In this document: in pieces, positions 16,387-25,365 of the stretch
Layout: every line of letters starts with the position of its first letter
How positions within the stretch are numbered: position 1 is the stretch's first letter
Assembly (NCBI GenBank): GCA_028279555.1
Contig: JANQNO010000009.1
Coordinates: forward strand, 92,839-156,838
Direction of reading: 5' to 3'
Source of the DNA: Sphingorhabdus sp.
GTDB lineage: Bacteria; Pseudomonadota; Alphaproteobacteria; Sphingomonadales; Sphingomonadaceae
DNA length: 64,000 nt
Notes under the pieces: model-generated
What the model was told of the DNA's origin: nothing
Seen by the model: the letters and a program-made list of their open reading frames with translations, nothing else
The model's database searches: none
Program-made: the position numbers and the translations under genes

Positions 16387-17619
16387 TCACATCTCCGCTC
16401 CCAAAGCATCTGCGACGGTGAAGATATCCTTGTCGCCGCGGCCGCACAGATTGGCGAGGATAATTTTGTCCTGGTCCATTTGCGCCGCCTCGCGGGCGAC
16501 AGCGGCGATGGCGTGACTCGGTTCCAGCGCGGGAATGATGCCCTCGGTGCGGCAGAGCAGCTGAAATCCCTCCAGCGCTTCATCGTCGGTGACCGAATCG
16601 TAACGCGCCCGCCCGATTCGCTTCAGCCAGCCATGCTCGGGGCCAATTCCCGGATAATCGAGGCCGGCTGAAATGCTGTGAGCCTCGGAAATCTGCCCAT
16701 CTTCGTCCTGCAACAAATGAGTCTTGTTTCCGTGCAATATACCAGGTGCCCCCCCCGAGAGAGAAGCGGCGTGGCGGGCATTCAGGCCTTCGCCCGCCGC
16801 TTCCACCCCCAGCATTTCAACATCCGCATCGTCGAGGAACGGGTGGAACAGCCCGATGGCATTGGAGCCGCCGCCGATGGCCGCGACAAGCAGGTCGGGC
16901 AGGCGTCCGGTGCGTTCCTGTATCTGTTGCCGGGCCTCTTTGCCAATCACGCTCTGAAAGTCGCGCACCAGTTCGGGATAGGGATGCGGACCGGCGGCGG
17001 TACCGATGATGTAGAAAGTATCCTCGACATTCGCGACCCAGTCGCGCAGCGCCTCGTTCATCGCGTCTTTGAGCGTGCCGGATCCGCTCTCGACCGGAAT
17101 CACCTCAGCGCCCAATAGCTTCATGCGGAACAGGTTGGGCTTTTGCCGCTCGATATCCTTGGTTCCCATATAGACAAAGCAAGGCAGGCCGAAACGCGCG
17201 CAGACGGTTGCTGTGGCTACGCCATGCTGCCCCGCACCGGTCTCCGCTATGATCCTTGTCTTGCCCATCCGGCGCGCCAACAGAATCTGCCCGATGCAAT
17301 TGTTGATCTTGTGCGCGCCCGTATGGTTGAGCTCGTCGCGCTTGAACCAGATTTGCGCGCCTTTTCCCCCTGGCGCGTCCTTTCTGACCTCTTCGGTCAG
17401 CCGGTCGGCATAGTAGAGCGGGGATGGGCGCCCGACATAATGTTCAAGCAGGTCATCGAACTCGCGCGCAAATTCCGGGTCGGCCTGAGCCGCACGATAA
17501 TGCTTCTCCAGATCGAGGATCAGCGGCATCAGCGTTTCAGCGACATAGCGCCCGCCAAATTCGCCGAAATGCCCGTTCTCGTCGGGCATATTACGGAAGG
17601 AGTTTGGTTGGTCGGTCAT
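16387..17619 (-). CDS. trpB: Tryptophan synthase beta chain
   Basis: 410 residues, full length. The PLP lysine is K104 in the signature HTGAHKINN; the phosphate-binding GGGSNAIG loop is also present. It condenses indole with serine to give tryptophan. Order trpF-trpB-trpA is conserved; between trpF and trpB lies a family A palindrome (17634-17704). Confidence 0.97.
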   Translation of the reverse strand: MTDQPNSFRNMPDENGHFGEFGGRYVAETLMPLILDLEKHYRAAQADPEFAREFDDLLEHYVGRPSPLYYADRLTEEVRKDAPGGKGAQIWFKRDELNHTGAHKINNCIGQILLARRMGKTRIIAETGAGQHGVATATVCARFGLPCFVYMGTKDIERQKPNLFRMKLLGAEVIPVESGSGTLKDAMNEALRDWVANVEDTFYIIGTAAGPHPYPELVRDFQSVIGKEARQQIQERTGRLPDLLVAAIGGGSNAIGLFHPFLDDADVEMLGVEAAGEGLNARHAASLSGGAPGILHGNKTHLLQDEDGQISEAHSISAGLDYPGIGPEHGWLKRIGRARYDSVTDDEALEGFQLLCRTEGIIPALEPSHAIAAVAREAAQMDQDKIILANLCGRGDKDIFTVADALGAEM

Positions 17620-17633
17620 CTGTCTGAATTGAT

Positions 17634-17704
17634 CCGTTAGTCCTGAGCCTGTCGAAGGACGCCTATCGACTTGAAACGCACTTCGACAAGCTCAGTGCTA
17701 ACGG
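17634..17704. repeat. Palindrome family A, copy A1, holding the trpF stop codon
   Basis: Long inverted arms: CCGTTAG-(2)-CTGAGCcTGTCGAAG on the left and CTTCGACAaGCTCAG-(2)-CTAACGG on the right, around about 22 bases. The right arm contains the reverse complement of the trpF TAG stop, so the element has become the end of that gene. It spans almost all of the trpF-trpB spacer. Confidence 0.85.
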
Positions 17705-18393
17705 GTTTTGGCGTCAAATTCCCGAACTGCCTCGCAGAAAGCCCTGATCTTGTCCACATCCTTGACGCCGGGCGCGCTTTCGACGCCCGAAGATGTATCG
17801 ACCAGCCGCGCGCCGGTCACGCCAATGGCATTCCGCACATTGTCAGGGTCCAGCCCGCCTGCCAGTCCCCAGGGCAAGCTGTGATCGAAATCCTTGAGCA
17901 GCGACCAGTCGAAGCTGGTGCCGGTGCCGCCGGGGAGTGCCTTGGCTGGCGCATCGAAAAGCAGGCGGTCCGCCACGTCTGCGTAGCGCCGTGATTTTTC
18001 GAGCGTGGGCGCATCCTTTACCCCCAGCGCCTTCCATATCTCGACATCGCTGAATTTGCGCACCAGCCGCAGCCATTCGGGCGTTTCCGACCCGTGAAAC
18101 TGCACCACATCGGGCCTGACAATTTCCAGCGCGCGGCCCGTCGGCTCCGGCTGTGCATTGACCAGCAGCAACACCGTCTTGATCCGGCCATCGGCATATT
18201 CGCGCAGTTCAGCGGCTTTGCCCAGATCGACATGCCGGGGTGATTCTTCAAAATGCACCAGCCCGAAATAATCCGCGCCCGACGCTATGGCAGCATCGAG
18301 TGCGGCTTTATCGCTGATCCCGCAAATCTTGATCGCGGGATGCGTCTGTTCGGCGTTATCCTTCGCCTTCGATATTCGGCTTGTCTGCGTCAT
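17698..18393 (-). CDS. trpF: Phosphoribosylanthranilate isomerase
   Basis: 231 residues from the ATG at 18393 (an in-frame ATG at 18420 is possible). The TIM-barrel signatures are present: AIKICGIS with the catalytic Cys, [22 protein letters not shown] and LLFDAP, the last with the catalytic Asp. It converts phosphoribosylanthranilate to CdRP in tryptophan synthesis. Its 5' end overlaps the 3' end of aqpZ by about 38 bases on the same strand, and its stop codon lies in a palindromic repeat. Confidence 0.94.
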   Translation of the reverse strand: MTQTSRISKAKDNAEQTHPAIKICGISDKAALDAAIASGADYFGLVHFEESPRHVDLGKAAELREYADGRIKTVLLLVNAQPEPTGRALEIVRPDVVQFHGSETPEWLRLVRKFSDVEIWKALGVKDAPTLEKSRRYADVADRLLFDAPAKALPGGTGTSFDWSLLKDFDHSLPWGLAGGLDPDNVRNAIGVTGARLVDTSSGVESAPGVKDVDKIRAFCEAVREFDAKTR

Positions 18394-19084
18394 CAGCGCC
18401 CACCCAACTGTAAAGGGCACCCCCTATGACAGCGCCAATGATCGGCGCAACCCAGAATAGCCAAAGCTGGCTTATTGCCGTGCCGCCGACAACCAGCGCC
18501 GGGCCGGTGCTGCGCGCCGGATTGACCGAAGTGTTGGTCACCGGAATCGAGATCAGATGGATCAGCACCAGCGCAAAACCGATGGCGAGCGGTGCAAAAC
18601 CCGCAGGCGCGCGGCCATCGGTCGATCCCATGATGATCCACAGGAAGAATGCGGTCAGCAGCGCTTCGATCAACAAACCTGCCATCAGCGTATAGCCGCC
18701 CGGCGAGCCCTCTCCATAGCCATTGGCCGCCAGCCCGTTTTCCGCGAGCGAATAATCCGCGCTGCCGCTGGCGATCATGAAGAGCATATAGGCCGCCGCT
18801 ATCGCGCCTAGCGTCTGGGCGATCACATAGACCGGAATATCTTTTGCATCGAAACGCCCGCCAGCCCACAGGCCGATGGTGACCGCCGGGTTCAGATGGC
18901 AACCCGAAATATGGCCGATGGCATAGGCCATGGTGACCACGGTCAGGCCAAAGGCGAGCGATACGCCAAGCAGGCCGATGCCCACATCCGGAAAGGCTGC
19001 GGCGAAAACCGCGCTGCCGCAACCGCCGAAGACGAGCCAGAATGTGCCGATAAACTCGGCAATGGCCTTCTTGCTGTTTGTCAT
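18356..19084 (-). CDS. aqpZ: Aquaporin Z-like water channel
   Basis: 242 residues, six membrane segments and two half-helices carrying the NPA motifs: HLNPAVTIG (about residue 62) and SVNPARSTG (about residue 190). The Arg after the second NPA and the pore-lining H suggest the narrow AqpZ water filter rather than a glycerol channel. It starts 48 bases downstream of a small inverted repeat and a good promoter, and its end overlaps trpF, so trpF-B-A may be transcribed from this promoter too. Confidence 0.93.
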   Translation of the reverse strand: MTNSKKAIAEFIGTFWLVFGGCGSAVFAAAFPDVGIGLLGVSLAFGLTVVTMAYAIGHISGCHLNPAVTIGLWAGGRFDAKDIPVYVIAQTLGAIAAAYMLFMIASGSADYSLAENGLAANGYGEGSPGGYTLMAGLLIEALLTAFFLWIIMGSTDGRAPAGFAPLAIGFALVLIHLISIPVTNTSVNPARSTGPALVVGGTAISQLWLFWVAPIIGAVIGGALYSWVGADDADKPNIEGEG

Positions 19085-19101
19085 GATTTTCTCCCCGAAA
19101 A

Positions 19102-19127
19102 ATGCCTGATTATCAGTGACTAGGCAT
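19102..19127. promoter_or_regulatory. Operator-like inverted repeat before aqpZ
   Basis: ATGCCT (19102-19107) and AGGCAT (19122-19127) form a perfect 6-bp inverted repeat around 14 bases, lying just downstream of the predicted -10 box and upstream of the aqpZ start. The position suits a repressor site; no regulator is known. Confidence 0.35.
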
Positions 19128-19131
19128 CAAG

Positions 19132-19160
19132 AGAATCGCCGGTTTTCAAAGATTTGTCAA
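19132..19160 (-). promoter_or_regulatory. Sigma-70-type promoter for aqpZ
   Basis: On the minus strand a perfect -35 TTGACA (plus-strand 19155-19160) is followed after 17 bases by GATTCT (19132-19137) as a weak -10. The start codon of aqpZ lies about 50 bases downstream. The -35 match is strong, the -10 poor. Confidence 0.45.
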
Positions 19161-19200
19161 ATTTTGGGGTGTGGAGATTTCTGCCACCTAACAGAAGTAT

Positions 19201-19230
19201 GTCGCCCCCGACTTGATCGGGGGTCCATGG
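19201..19230 (+). repeat. Palindrome family B, copy B5
   Basis: Stem GCCCCCGA / TCGGGGGT (19204-19224; the outermost pair is G-T) with loop CTTGA. Left end of the second 366-bp unit, 36 bases from the GIY-YIG stop. Confidence 0.85.
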
Positions 19231-19236
19231 CGGGAG

Positions 19237-19530
19237 CTATCGGTTAAGATGAAAATATAGATCGCGCCAATCGAGATTGTGTTTTTCGATCAGCTCGATT
19301 TTCCATTTTCTATCCCATCGCTTCAGTCGCTTTTCCCGCGCGATGGCTTCATTCACATCCCCATGTTCCTCACAATAAACGAGGCGGGTGAGATTATATT
19401 TCTTGGTAAACCCCGGAATCAGCTTTTCACGATGCTCATAAATGCGACGCGGCAAATCGTTTGTCATACCGACATAGAAAGTGCCGCGTTTCTGGTTGGT
19501 CAAAATATAGACATGGTATGTTTTTGACAT
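19237..19530 (-). CDS. GIY-YIG nuclease domain protein, copy 2
   Basis: 97 residues from ATG 19530 (an upstream in-frame ATG at 19584 would read through the palindrome). It is a single GIY-YIG domain with YHVYILTNQKRGTFYVGMTND, the conserved Arg in LPRR, EHREK and REKRLKRW. The sequence matches copy 1 at about 78% of positions with no gap, so both descend from one gene. It is the only gene within a 366-bp unit bounded by inverted palindromes. Function unknown; a DNA-cutting role in moving or maintaining the palindromes is a hypothesis. Confidence 0.88.
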   Translation of the reverse strand: MSKTYHVYILTNQKRGTFYVGMTNDLPRRIYEHREKLIPGFTKKYNLTRLVYCEEHGDVNEAIAREKRLKRWDRKWKIELIEKHNLDWRDLYFHLNR

Positions 19531-19536
19531 TTCAGC

Positions 19537-19566
19537 CCATGGACCCCCGATCAAGTCGGGGGTGAC
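19537..19566 (-). repeat. Palindrome family B, copy B6
   Basis: Stem ACCCCCGA / TCGGGGGT (19543-19563), loop TCAAG, inverted relative to B5. Right end of the second 366-bp unit, directly upstream of its GIY-YIG start. Identical over about 30 bases to B2 and B4. Confidence 0.85.
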
Positions 19567-19599
19567 AATAGCGGGAGAGCACATACTGGCAAATTTAGT

Positions 19600-19627
19600 G
19601 TCATCCCCGGCTTGGCCGGGGATCTAT
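19600..19627 (+). repeat. Palindrome family B, single copy B7
   Basis: Stem ATCCCCGG / CCGGGGAT (19603-19623) with loop CTTGG. The closing pair is G-C where B1 has A-T and B3 has C-G, a compensated change. It lies 14 bases past the pyrF stop and could act as a 3' hairpin for the pyrF transcript. Confidence 0.8.
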
Positions 19628-19640
19628 GAGAATACTCCTC

Positions 19641-20315
19641 CTACAAAGTGCCCTCGATCGCTCGCGCCGCTGCTGCCGGATCATCGGCGCGGCTGATGGG
19701 CCTTCCGATCACCAGTAGCGACGCGCCATCATCGCGAGCCTGCCTGGGGGTCACAATGCGTTTTTGATCGCCGGTCTTGCTGCCTGCGGGGCGCAGGCCG
19801 GGAACGACGAAGAAGCCGTCCTTCCAGCGTTTATGCGCGGATTTGACCTCGCGGCCCGAGCAGACAATGCCATCGAGCCCGGCATCGCGTGCCAGATCGG
19901 CCAGGCGTTCGACCTGAGTATGTGGATCGTCAGGCACACCGACGCGCGAGAGATCATGGTCATCCAGGCTGGTGAGCACGGTCACGCCGACGACCTTGGT
20001 ATGATGCCCCGCCGCGGCCTTCGCATCCTCCATCATCGCGCGGCCGCCGCTGGCATGAATGGTCAGGACCGCCGGCTCCAGCGTGTTCAGCGCCTGAATG
20101 GCCTTGGCCACGGTGTTGGGAATGTCATGCAATTTGAGGTCGAGAAAAATCGGCAGGCCGAGATGCGCGATCTCATGCACGCCGTGATGACCATTGGCGG
20201 AGAAAAATTCGAGACCCAGCTTTACGCCGCCGACATGCGCCTTCACCTTCTTCGCCAGTTCCACTGCGTCTTCCAGATAGGGTGTGTCGAGCGCGACGAA
20301 AACGGGATTGCTCAT
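19641..20315 (-). CDS. pyrF: Orotidine 5'-phosphate decarboxylase
   Basis: 224 residues. The catalytic set of the family is present: K32 (VKLG) and D59-x-K61-x2-D64 in the DLKLHDIPNTV signature; the C-terminal VTPRQA and GRPIS motifs bind phosphate. It makes UMP from OMP. It starts at the base where the stop of the upstream LapA-like gene ends (one-base overlap), so the two are probably co-transcribed. Confidence 0.96.
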   Translation of the reverse strand: MSNPVFVALDTPYLEDAVELAKKVKAHVGGVKLGLEFFSANGHHGVHEIAHLGLPIFLDLKLHDIPNTVAKAIQALNTLEPAVLTIHASGGRAMMEDAKAAAGHHTKVVGVTVLTSLDDHDLSRVGVPDDPHTQVERLADLARDAGLDGIVCSGREVKSAHKRWKDGFFVVPGLRPAGSKTGDQKRIVTPRQARDDGASLLVIGRPISRADDPAAAARAIEGTL

Positions 20316-20656
20316 CAGGTAGCCTCCAGTCCGCCGGTATCTTCCTTGGGCGGCGAGGGGCGCGGCGTTGCGGTTGGCGGCGGCGGGGAAGGCGGCGTTT
20401 CGCTCACGCTATAGGGCGAGCGAGCCGATGGCTGCAATCTGTCGATCTGTCTCTTCATGCTCCACTTGCTACCCTTGAGCCACAACCAGGTTGGCAGCCA
20501 GCCGAGCAGGAAGGCCCCGACAATGAGCACCGGCAGCTTGGTATCGAGCAGCAGATCGCCCCAGAGCGCAATGGTCACGGGAACCCAGTTGTTGACCGCG
20601 AAAATGACAATAATGACGAAGCTCGTGACCCAGATCAGCACTTTCAAAAATGGCAT
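20315..20656 (-). CDS. LapA-domain (DUF1049) small membrane protein
   Basis: 113 residues from ATG 20656 behind AGGAGT. Two membrane segments (about residues 3-22 and 40-60) flank a NNWVPVTIALWG stretch typical of the LapA/DUF1049 family, followed by a proline-rich cytoplasmic tail (PPSPPPPTATPRPSPP). E. coli LapA works in lipopolysaccharide assembly control with LapB; no LapB is next to it. It is coupled to pyrF, a combination also common in related bacteria. Confidence 0.75.
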   Translation of the reverse strand: MPFLKVLIWVTSFVIIVIFAVNNWVPVTIALWGDLLLDTKLPVLIVGAFLLGWLPTWLWLKGSKWSMKRQIDRLQPSARSPYSVSETPPSPPPPTATPRPSPPKEDTGGLEAT

Positions 20657-20745
20657 GCGTCGGGACTCCTTCTCGCTTAACCGATAGTATCTTATGAGAT
20701 AGATGCTGTTTCGCCAAGGCCATGAAAGCACCAGTATCTCCCATG

Positions 20746-20818
20746 CCGTTCGCCCCGAGCCTGTCGAAGGGTTCCCCGAACGGCTGCGTTCATGCTTCGA
20801 CAAGCTCAGCAAGAACGG
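20746..20818. repeat. Palindrome family A, copy A2
   Basis: Arms CCGTTC-(2)-CCGAGCcTGTCGAAG and CTTCGACAaGCTCAG-(4)-GAACGG around a ~24-base centre. The outermost pairs (CCGTTC/GAACGG) differ from A1 (CCGTTAG/CTAACGG) yet still pair. It lies between the purB stop and the LapA-like gene and is followed on the plus strand by TTTTT. Confidence 0.8.
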
Positions 20819-20829
20819 TTTTTGTATGG

Positions 20830-22143
20830 CTATCTTCCAAAAACACGCTCGAATATCCTGTCGATATGCTTGAAATGATAGTCGAGGTTGAAGCGTTCTT
20901 CGATCTCAGAATCGCTCAGCTTCGCCGTCACATCCTCGTCGGCCTTGAGCAGCTCCATCAGGCTGAGCGTTCCATCGCTTTCCCAAACCTTCATCGCGTT
21001 GCGCTGCACGATTGCATAGGCATCTTCGCGGCTGATGCCCGCCTGGGTGAGCGCAAGAAGAACGCGCTGCGAATGGACAAGCCCGCCCATCCGGTCGAGA
21101 TTTTTCTGCATGCGCTCCGGGTAGACGACCAGCTTTTCGATCACGCCGGTAAGGCGCGCCAACGCAAAATCGAGCGTAACGGTTGCGTCCGGCCCTATGA
21201 AGCGTTCGACCGAAGAGTGCGAAATATCGCGTTCATGCCAAAGCGCCACATTCTCCATCGCGGGTGTCACAGCGCCGCGCACCATGCGCGCCAGGCCGGT
21301 CAGATTTTCGGTCAGCACCGGGTTGCGCTTGTGCGGCATGGCGCTTGAGCCCTTCTGGCCGGGTGAGAAATATTCCTCAGCTTCGAGCACTTCGGTGCGC
21401 TGCAAATGACGGATTTCGACGGCGAGGCGTTCTATCGACGAGGCGATTACGCCCAATACGGCGAAATACATGGCATGGCGGTCGCGCGGGATCACCTGGG
21501 TCGATACCGGTTCGGGCGTCAAGCCAAGCTTTTCGGCGACATAGGCCTCAACGGAAGGGTCGATATTGGCGAAAGTTCCAACAGCGCCCGATATGGCGCA
21601 GGTTGCTATTTCCGCGCGCGCCGCGGCGAGCCTGTCCTTGCAGCGGGCAAATTCGGCGTAGGCCTGTGCCAGCTTCATTCCAAAGGTTACCGGTTCGGCG
21701 TGAATGCCGTGGCTGCGCCCTATTGTGGGCGTGAATTTATGCTCCTGCGCGCGCGTTTCGATCGCTGCAAGCAAAGCATCCATGTCGGCAAGCAAAATAT
21801 CGGTGGCTTGAGTCAGTTGCACCGCGAGACAGCTATCTAGGACGTCGCTGCTCGTCATGCCCTGATGCATGAAACGCGCTTCCTCACCAACATTGTCCGC
21901 AACCCAGGTCAGGAAGGCGATAACGTCATGCTTTGTTACTGCTTCGATGGCATCGATTGCTTCAACGTCGATTTCTGGATTGGTATTCCACCAGTCCCAT
22001 AGCGCCTTGGCCGCGCTCTCGGGGACAACACCTAGATCGGCCAGCTTCTGCGTGGCATGCGCTTCGATCTCGAACCAGATTCTGAACTTGTTTTCCGGCT
22101 CCCAGATCGCTGTCATTTCGGGGCGGGCGTAGCGTGGGACCAT
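20830..22143 (-). CDS. purB: Adenylosuccinate lyase
   Basis: 437 residues, full length. The fumarase/ASL signature GSSAMPHKRNP is present, as are the TSSDVLDSC and GRSHGIHAEP segments carrying catalytic residues. It acts twice in purine synthesis: SAICAR to AICAR and adenylosuccinate to AMP. It has its own spacer upstream, and a family A palindrome follows its stop. Confidence 0.96.
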   Translation of the reverse strand: MVPRYARPEMTAIWEPENKFRIWFEIEAHATQKLADLGVVPESAAKALWDWWNTNPEIDVEAIDAIEAVTKHDVIAFLTWVADNVGEEARFMHQGMTSSDVLDSCLAVQLTQATDILLADMDALLAAIETRAQEHKFTPTIGRSHGIHAEPVTFGMKLAQAYAEFARCKDRLAAARAEIATCAISGAVGTFANIDPSVEAYVAEKLGLTPEPVSTQVIPRDRHAMYFAVLGVIASSIERLAVEIRHLQRTEVLEAEEYFSPGQKGSSAMPHKRNPVLTENLTGLARMVRGAVTPAMENVALWHERDISHSSVERFIGPDATVTLDFALARLTGVIEKLVVYPERMQKNLDRMGGLVHSQRVLLALTQAGISREDAYAIVQRNAMKVWESDGTLSLMELLKADEDVTAKLSDSEIEERFNLDYHFKHIDRIFERVFGR

Positions 22144-22221
22144 TTATGTGGCTTTCTGAGGCGCAATGATTGGAGTCGCCGCGCGGTTAGCAGACAGTGC
22201 GCAACGGCGAAAGACTATCGG

Positions 22222-22257
22222 CACAAAAAGCAACGGCGCTGCGAAAATGCAGCGCCG
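22222..22257 (-). terminator. Intrinsic terminator after the DUF3617-like gene
   Basis: A perfect 9-bp stem, CGGCGCTGC (22234-22242) and GCAGCGCCG (22249-22257), with a 6-base loop. On the minus strand it is followed by TTGCTTTTTG. It begins 33 bases after the stop of the lipoprotein gene on that strand. Confidence 0.8.
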
Positions 22258-22290
22258 CAACCATATTCAGATTTCAGGCAATGGGTTAAA

Positions 22291-22797
22291 TCAGCAATCA
22301 CCGACGCGTTTCGCAGAAATCTTCATACCCATTTTTCCGCTTTGTCCATTCGTTCCCGGAATATTTCCAAGTTCAAAATCGACATCCATAGAGAAACTCT
22401 CGCTCTCGGCAGCGCCTTTCATGTTGACTATGACCTCTTCACCCATTCGGGTGTCGGTGCATTTGACCTGCAGGTCTGCGGTTGTGTCTGTGCCCTCGTC
22501 GCGGGTTGTCTCGCATGTTCCTCCCAGGCCTTTGCTGAGGTCGGAGGCCGCTTCCTTCCAGTCTTCGCCCTGAGATGAGCGAATGCATCTTGCCGCTCCG
22601 ACTTGCGATGCAAAAGAGATTTGCAGGCTCTCCCTTGCCTGCTCCTTGATTTCATCGGTCATGCCGGGAAAGTCGAGTTCGGTCAGCTCGAATTCTGGCT
22701 GATATTTGCCCTTGCGCGGTTTTTCCTCTTCGGCGGAGCCGCAGGCCGCAAGAGCGAGAGAAGCAGCGCCAGCTGCCAGAATAAGGCGTATGGCCAT
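22291..22797 (-). CDS. DUF3617-like periplasmic lipoprotein
   Basis: 168 residues from ATG 22797 behind AAGGGGAC. A lipoprotein signal peptide ends LALAAC (C19). The mature part is charged and contains conserved-looking cysteines, ARCIRSSQG and KCTDTRMGE, the pattern of the DUF3617 family (GlW-type lipoproteins of sphingomonads, unknown function). It ends at a strong terminator and diverges from parC, so it is a single-gene unit. Confidence 0.65.
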   Translation of the reverse strand: MAIRLILAAGAASLALAACGSAEEEKPRKGKYQPEFELTELDFPGMTDEIKEQARESLQISFASQVGAARCIRSSQGEDWKEAASDLSKGLGGTCETTRDEGTDTTADLQVKCTDTRMGEEVIVNMKGAAESESFSMDVDFELGNIPGTNGQSGKMGMKISAKRVGDC

Positions 22798-22938
22798 GGA
22801 TGGGTCCCCTTGTTGCAAAAAGATGAGCGAGCCTAGCCGCGTGACAATGTTATGCAACCCCACGCCGCCGACATTTTACGTGGATAAGTCTCGCTTTGGC
22901 CTTGGCGCGGGAATCGGCAGGCGCTAACGCTGCTCGCG

Positions 22939-25266
22939 ATGTCAGACACGACCGATACCGAAATTCCGGAAGATCCTTTTGATGCGATAGTGGATGCACC
23001 ATTCGATGCAGCATTGTCGGAGCGCTATCTGATCTATGCGATGTCGACGATTACCGCGCGCTCGCTTCCCGATCTGCGCGACGGGCTGAAGCCGGTGCAT
23101 CGCCGCCTGCTCTGGGCAATGCGCCTTTTGAAGCTCGATCCCGCCAGCGGTTACAAGAAATGCGCGCGCGTTGTCGGCGACGTGATCGGCAAATACCATC
23201 CGCACGGCGATCAGTCTGTGTATGACGCGATGGTCCGCCTCGCCCAGAGCTTCGCGCTTCGGTATCCGCTTGTCGACGGGCAGGGCAATTTCGGCAATAT
23301 CGACGGGGATAATGCGGCGGCCTATCGCTACACCGAAGCCCGGCTGACGCAGACAGCAATCGAGCTGATGCGCGGGCTCGATGAAAATGCCACCGATTTC
23401 CGTCCGACCTATAATGGCGAAGATGAAGAGCCCGAGGTCATGCCCGGCCTGTTCCCCAACCTGCTCGCCAACGGCGCAAGCGGGATTGCCGTGGGCATGG
23501 CGACCAGCATCCCGTCGCATAACGTCGATGAAATACTGGAGGCCGCGACGCTGCTGATCGAACAGCCCAGGGCAACGCATGATCAATTGATGGAAATTGT
23601 TGAGGGCCCGGATTTTGCCACCGGCGGTCTGCTGGTCGACAGCAAGGAAGTGATCTCCAATGCCTATGAAAACGGCCGCGGCGCGATGCGCGTGCGGGCG
23701 CGTTTTTCGACCGGGCGAGGCGAAGACGGCAGCTGGGAAGAAAGCGGCATCGAAAAACTCGGCGGCGGCCAGTGGCAACTGGTGATCACCGAAATTCCCT
23801 ATCAGGTACAAAAGGGCAAGCTGATCGAACAGATCGCCCAGTTGATTGCCGACAAGAAACTCCCGATCCTCGAGGATGTCCGCGACGAAAGCGACGAGGA
23901 AATCCGCATCGTGCTGGTTCCGAAATCGCGTAATGTCGATCCAGAAACGCTCAAAAATGCGCTTTTCCGGATGACCGATCTGGAAACCCGCTTTTCGCTC
24001 AACATGAATGTGCTCGATGCCAGCAATACGCCGCAGGTCATGGGGCTGGGCGAGCTTCTCAGGCACTGGCTGAAGCACCAGATCGAAGTGCTCGTGCGCC
24101 GTTCCCGGCACCGGCTGGGCAAGATCGATGCGCGGCTCGAGCTATTGGATGGCTATATCATCGCCTTCCTCAATCTCGACCGGGTGATCGAGATTATCCG
24201 CAGCGAAGACGAACCCAAGCCGGTCATGATGAAGGAATTCGATCTGACCGACCGGCAGGCCGAGGCGATCCTCAATATGCGGCTGCGCTCGCTGCGCAAG
24301 CTGGAGGAGATGGAGCTCAAGCGCGAACGCCATGAACTGCTGGCCGAGCGCGAGAATCTGGTCAAACTGATCGATAGCCCACAGCGGCAGCGCACGCGGC
24401 TGAAAAAGGACATTGCTGCGCTTCGCAAGGCTTATGGCAAGGATACCGGGCTGGGCCGCCGGCGAACGACGCATTCCGAGGCGGAGGCGGCGGGCGAGAT
24501 CAGCGTGGAGGCGCTGATCGAGAAGGAGCCGATCACCGTCATCATGTCGCAGCGCGGCTGGATCAAGGCCATGAAGGGGCATGCCGATCTCTCCGCGCAG
24601 AAGGACTTCAAATTCAAGGAAGGCGACCGGCTCGCACATATTTTCCATGCGCAGACGACCGACAAGCTGCTCGTTGCCACCGCGTCCGGGCGGTTCTACA
24701 CGATTGGCGCGGACAAGCTTCCCGGCGCGCGCGGATTTGGCGAGCCGATCGGTTCGATGGTCGATATCGAGGCAGGCAACGACATCGTCGCGCTGCTCCC
24801 CGCCGATCCCGGCGCGCGCATGCTGCTCGCATCCTCCAATGGCAAGGGCTTCCTGGCGCAGATGAGCGATGCCGTTGCCGAAACGCGCAAAGGCCGGCAG
24901 GTCGTCAATGTGAAGGCCGGAAACAGCCTGAGAGTTGTCCGCCCCGCCCCGGCAGCCACGGATGACGAAGCCGCCGTCAAAGACCAGTATATCGCGGTGG
25001 TTGGCGAGAACCGGAAGCTGGTCGTCTTTCCGCTCTCCGAACTGCCCGAAATGGCAAAGGGGATGGGCGTCACCCTGCAGCGATACAAGGATGGCGGGCT
25101 GTCCGATGCGATCTGCTTCAACATGTCCGAAGGGCTGAGCTGGACCATGGGCGGAGACAGCGGACGCACGCGCACCGAGCCGGATATGTCGCTGTGGCGC
25201 GTGGCGCGCGGTGCTGCCGGCAAGATGCCGCCGACGGGCTTTCCGCGCAACAATCGTTTTGGCTAG
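22939..25266 (+). CDS. parC: DNA topoisomerase IV subunit A
   Basis: 775 residues. The GyrA/ParC breakage-reunion domain has [29 protein letters not shown] and the catalytic Tyr in [11 protein letters not shown]; the C-terminal beta-propeller is short, as in ParC rather than GyrA, and lacks a clear GyrA box. With ParE it decatenates chromosomes. The quinolone-determining segment reads [14 protein letters not shown], with Gln where E. coli ParC has Ser80 and Asp at the Glu84 position. Confidence 0.95.
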   Translation: MSDTTDTEIPEDPFDAIVDAPFDAALSERYLIYAMSTITARSLPDLRDGLKPVHRRLLWAMRLLKLDPASGYKKCARVVGDVIGKYHPHGDQSVYDAMVRLAQSFALRYPLVDGQGNFGNIDGDNAAAYRYTEARLTQTAIELMRGLDENATDFRPTYNGEDEEPEVMPGLFPNLLANGASGIAVGMATSIPSHNVDEILEAATLLIEQPRATHDQLMEIVEGPDFATGGLLVDSKEVISNAYENGRGAMRVRARFSTGRGEDGSWEESGIEKLGGGQWQLVITEIPYQVQKGKLIEQIAQLIADKKLPILEDVRDESDEEIRIVLVPKSRNVDPETLKNALFRMTDLETRFSLNMNVLDASNTPQVMGLGELLRHWLKHQIEVLVRRSRHRLGKIDARLELLDGYIIAFLNLDRVIEIIRSEDEPKPVMMKEFDLTDRQAEAILNMRLRSLRKLEEMELKRERHELLAERENLVKLIDSPQRQRTRLKKDIAALRKAYGKDTGLGRRRTTHSEAEAAGEISVEALIEKEPITVIMSQRGWIKAMKGHADLSAQKDFKFKEGDRLAHIFHAQTTDKLLVATASGRFYTIGADKLPGARGFGEPIGSMVDIEAGNDIVALLPADPGARMLLASSNGKGFLAQMSDAVAETRKGRQVVNVKAGNSLRVVRPAPAATDDEAAVKDQYIAVVGENRKLVVFPLSELPEMAKGMGVTLQRYKDGGLSDAICFNMSEGLSWTMGGDSGRTRTEPDMSLWRVARGAAGKMPPTGFPRNNRFG

Positions 25267-25288
25267 CCTGAGCGCTATCCCTAACGGA

Positions 25289-25308
25289 TTAACCGTGAAG
25301 CGTTAACC
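25289..25308. promoter_or_regulatory. Direct repeat TTAACC upstream of a GGDEF-EAL gene
   Basis: TTAACC occurs at 25289-25294 and 25303-25308 with 8 bases between, about 60 bases before the start codon. The half-site resembles CtrA boxes, but the spacing (TTAA-N10-TTAA) is not the standard N7. Possible regulator site, weak. Confidence 0.25.
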
Positions 25309-25365
25309 TTTCATTCGGCACAAAGCATATACGAAAATTTACGCCTCGCGCATAATTTGCGCGCA

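Larger units (their letters stand above)
19201..19566. mobile_element. 366-bp unit with terminal inverted palindromes and a GIY-YIG gene, copy 2
   Basis: The same architecture as 14139-14504: left palindrome B5 (19201-19230, stem ending TCGGGGGT, loop CTTGA), GIY-YIG gene ending 36 bases inside the left end, right palindrome B6 (19537-19566, loop TCAAG, inverted). Length is identical to copy 1, 366 bases, without any net insertion or deletion. It sits between aqpZ and pyrF, about 5 kb from copy 1. No clear target duplication is visible. Confidence 0.65.

Noticed and set aside
22942..24111. 389-codon open frame antisense to parC
   Set aside because: Shadow of a conserved gene, no recognisable motif or ribosome site.
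25289..25308. CtrA binding site
   Set aside because: The TTAA half-sites are 10 bases apart instead of 7; kept only as a weak direct repeat.
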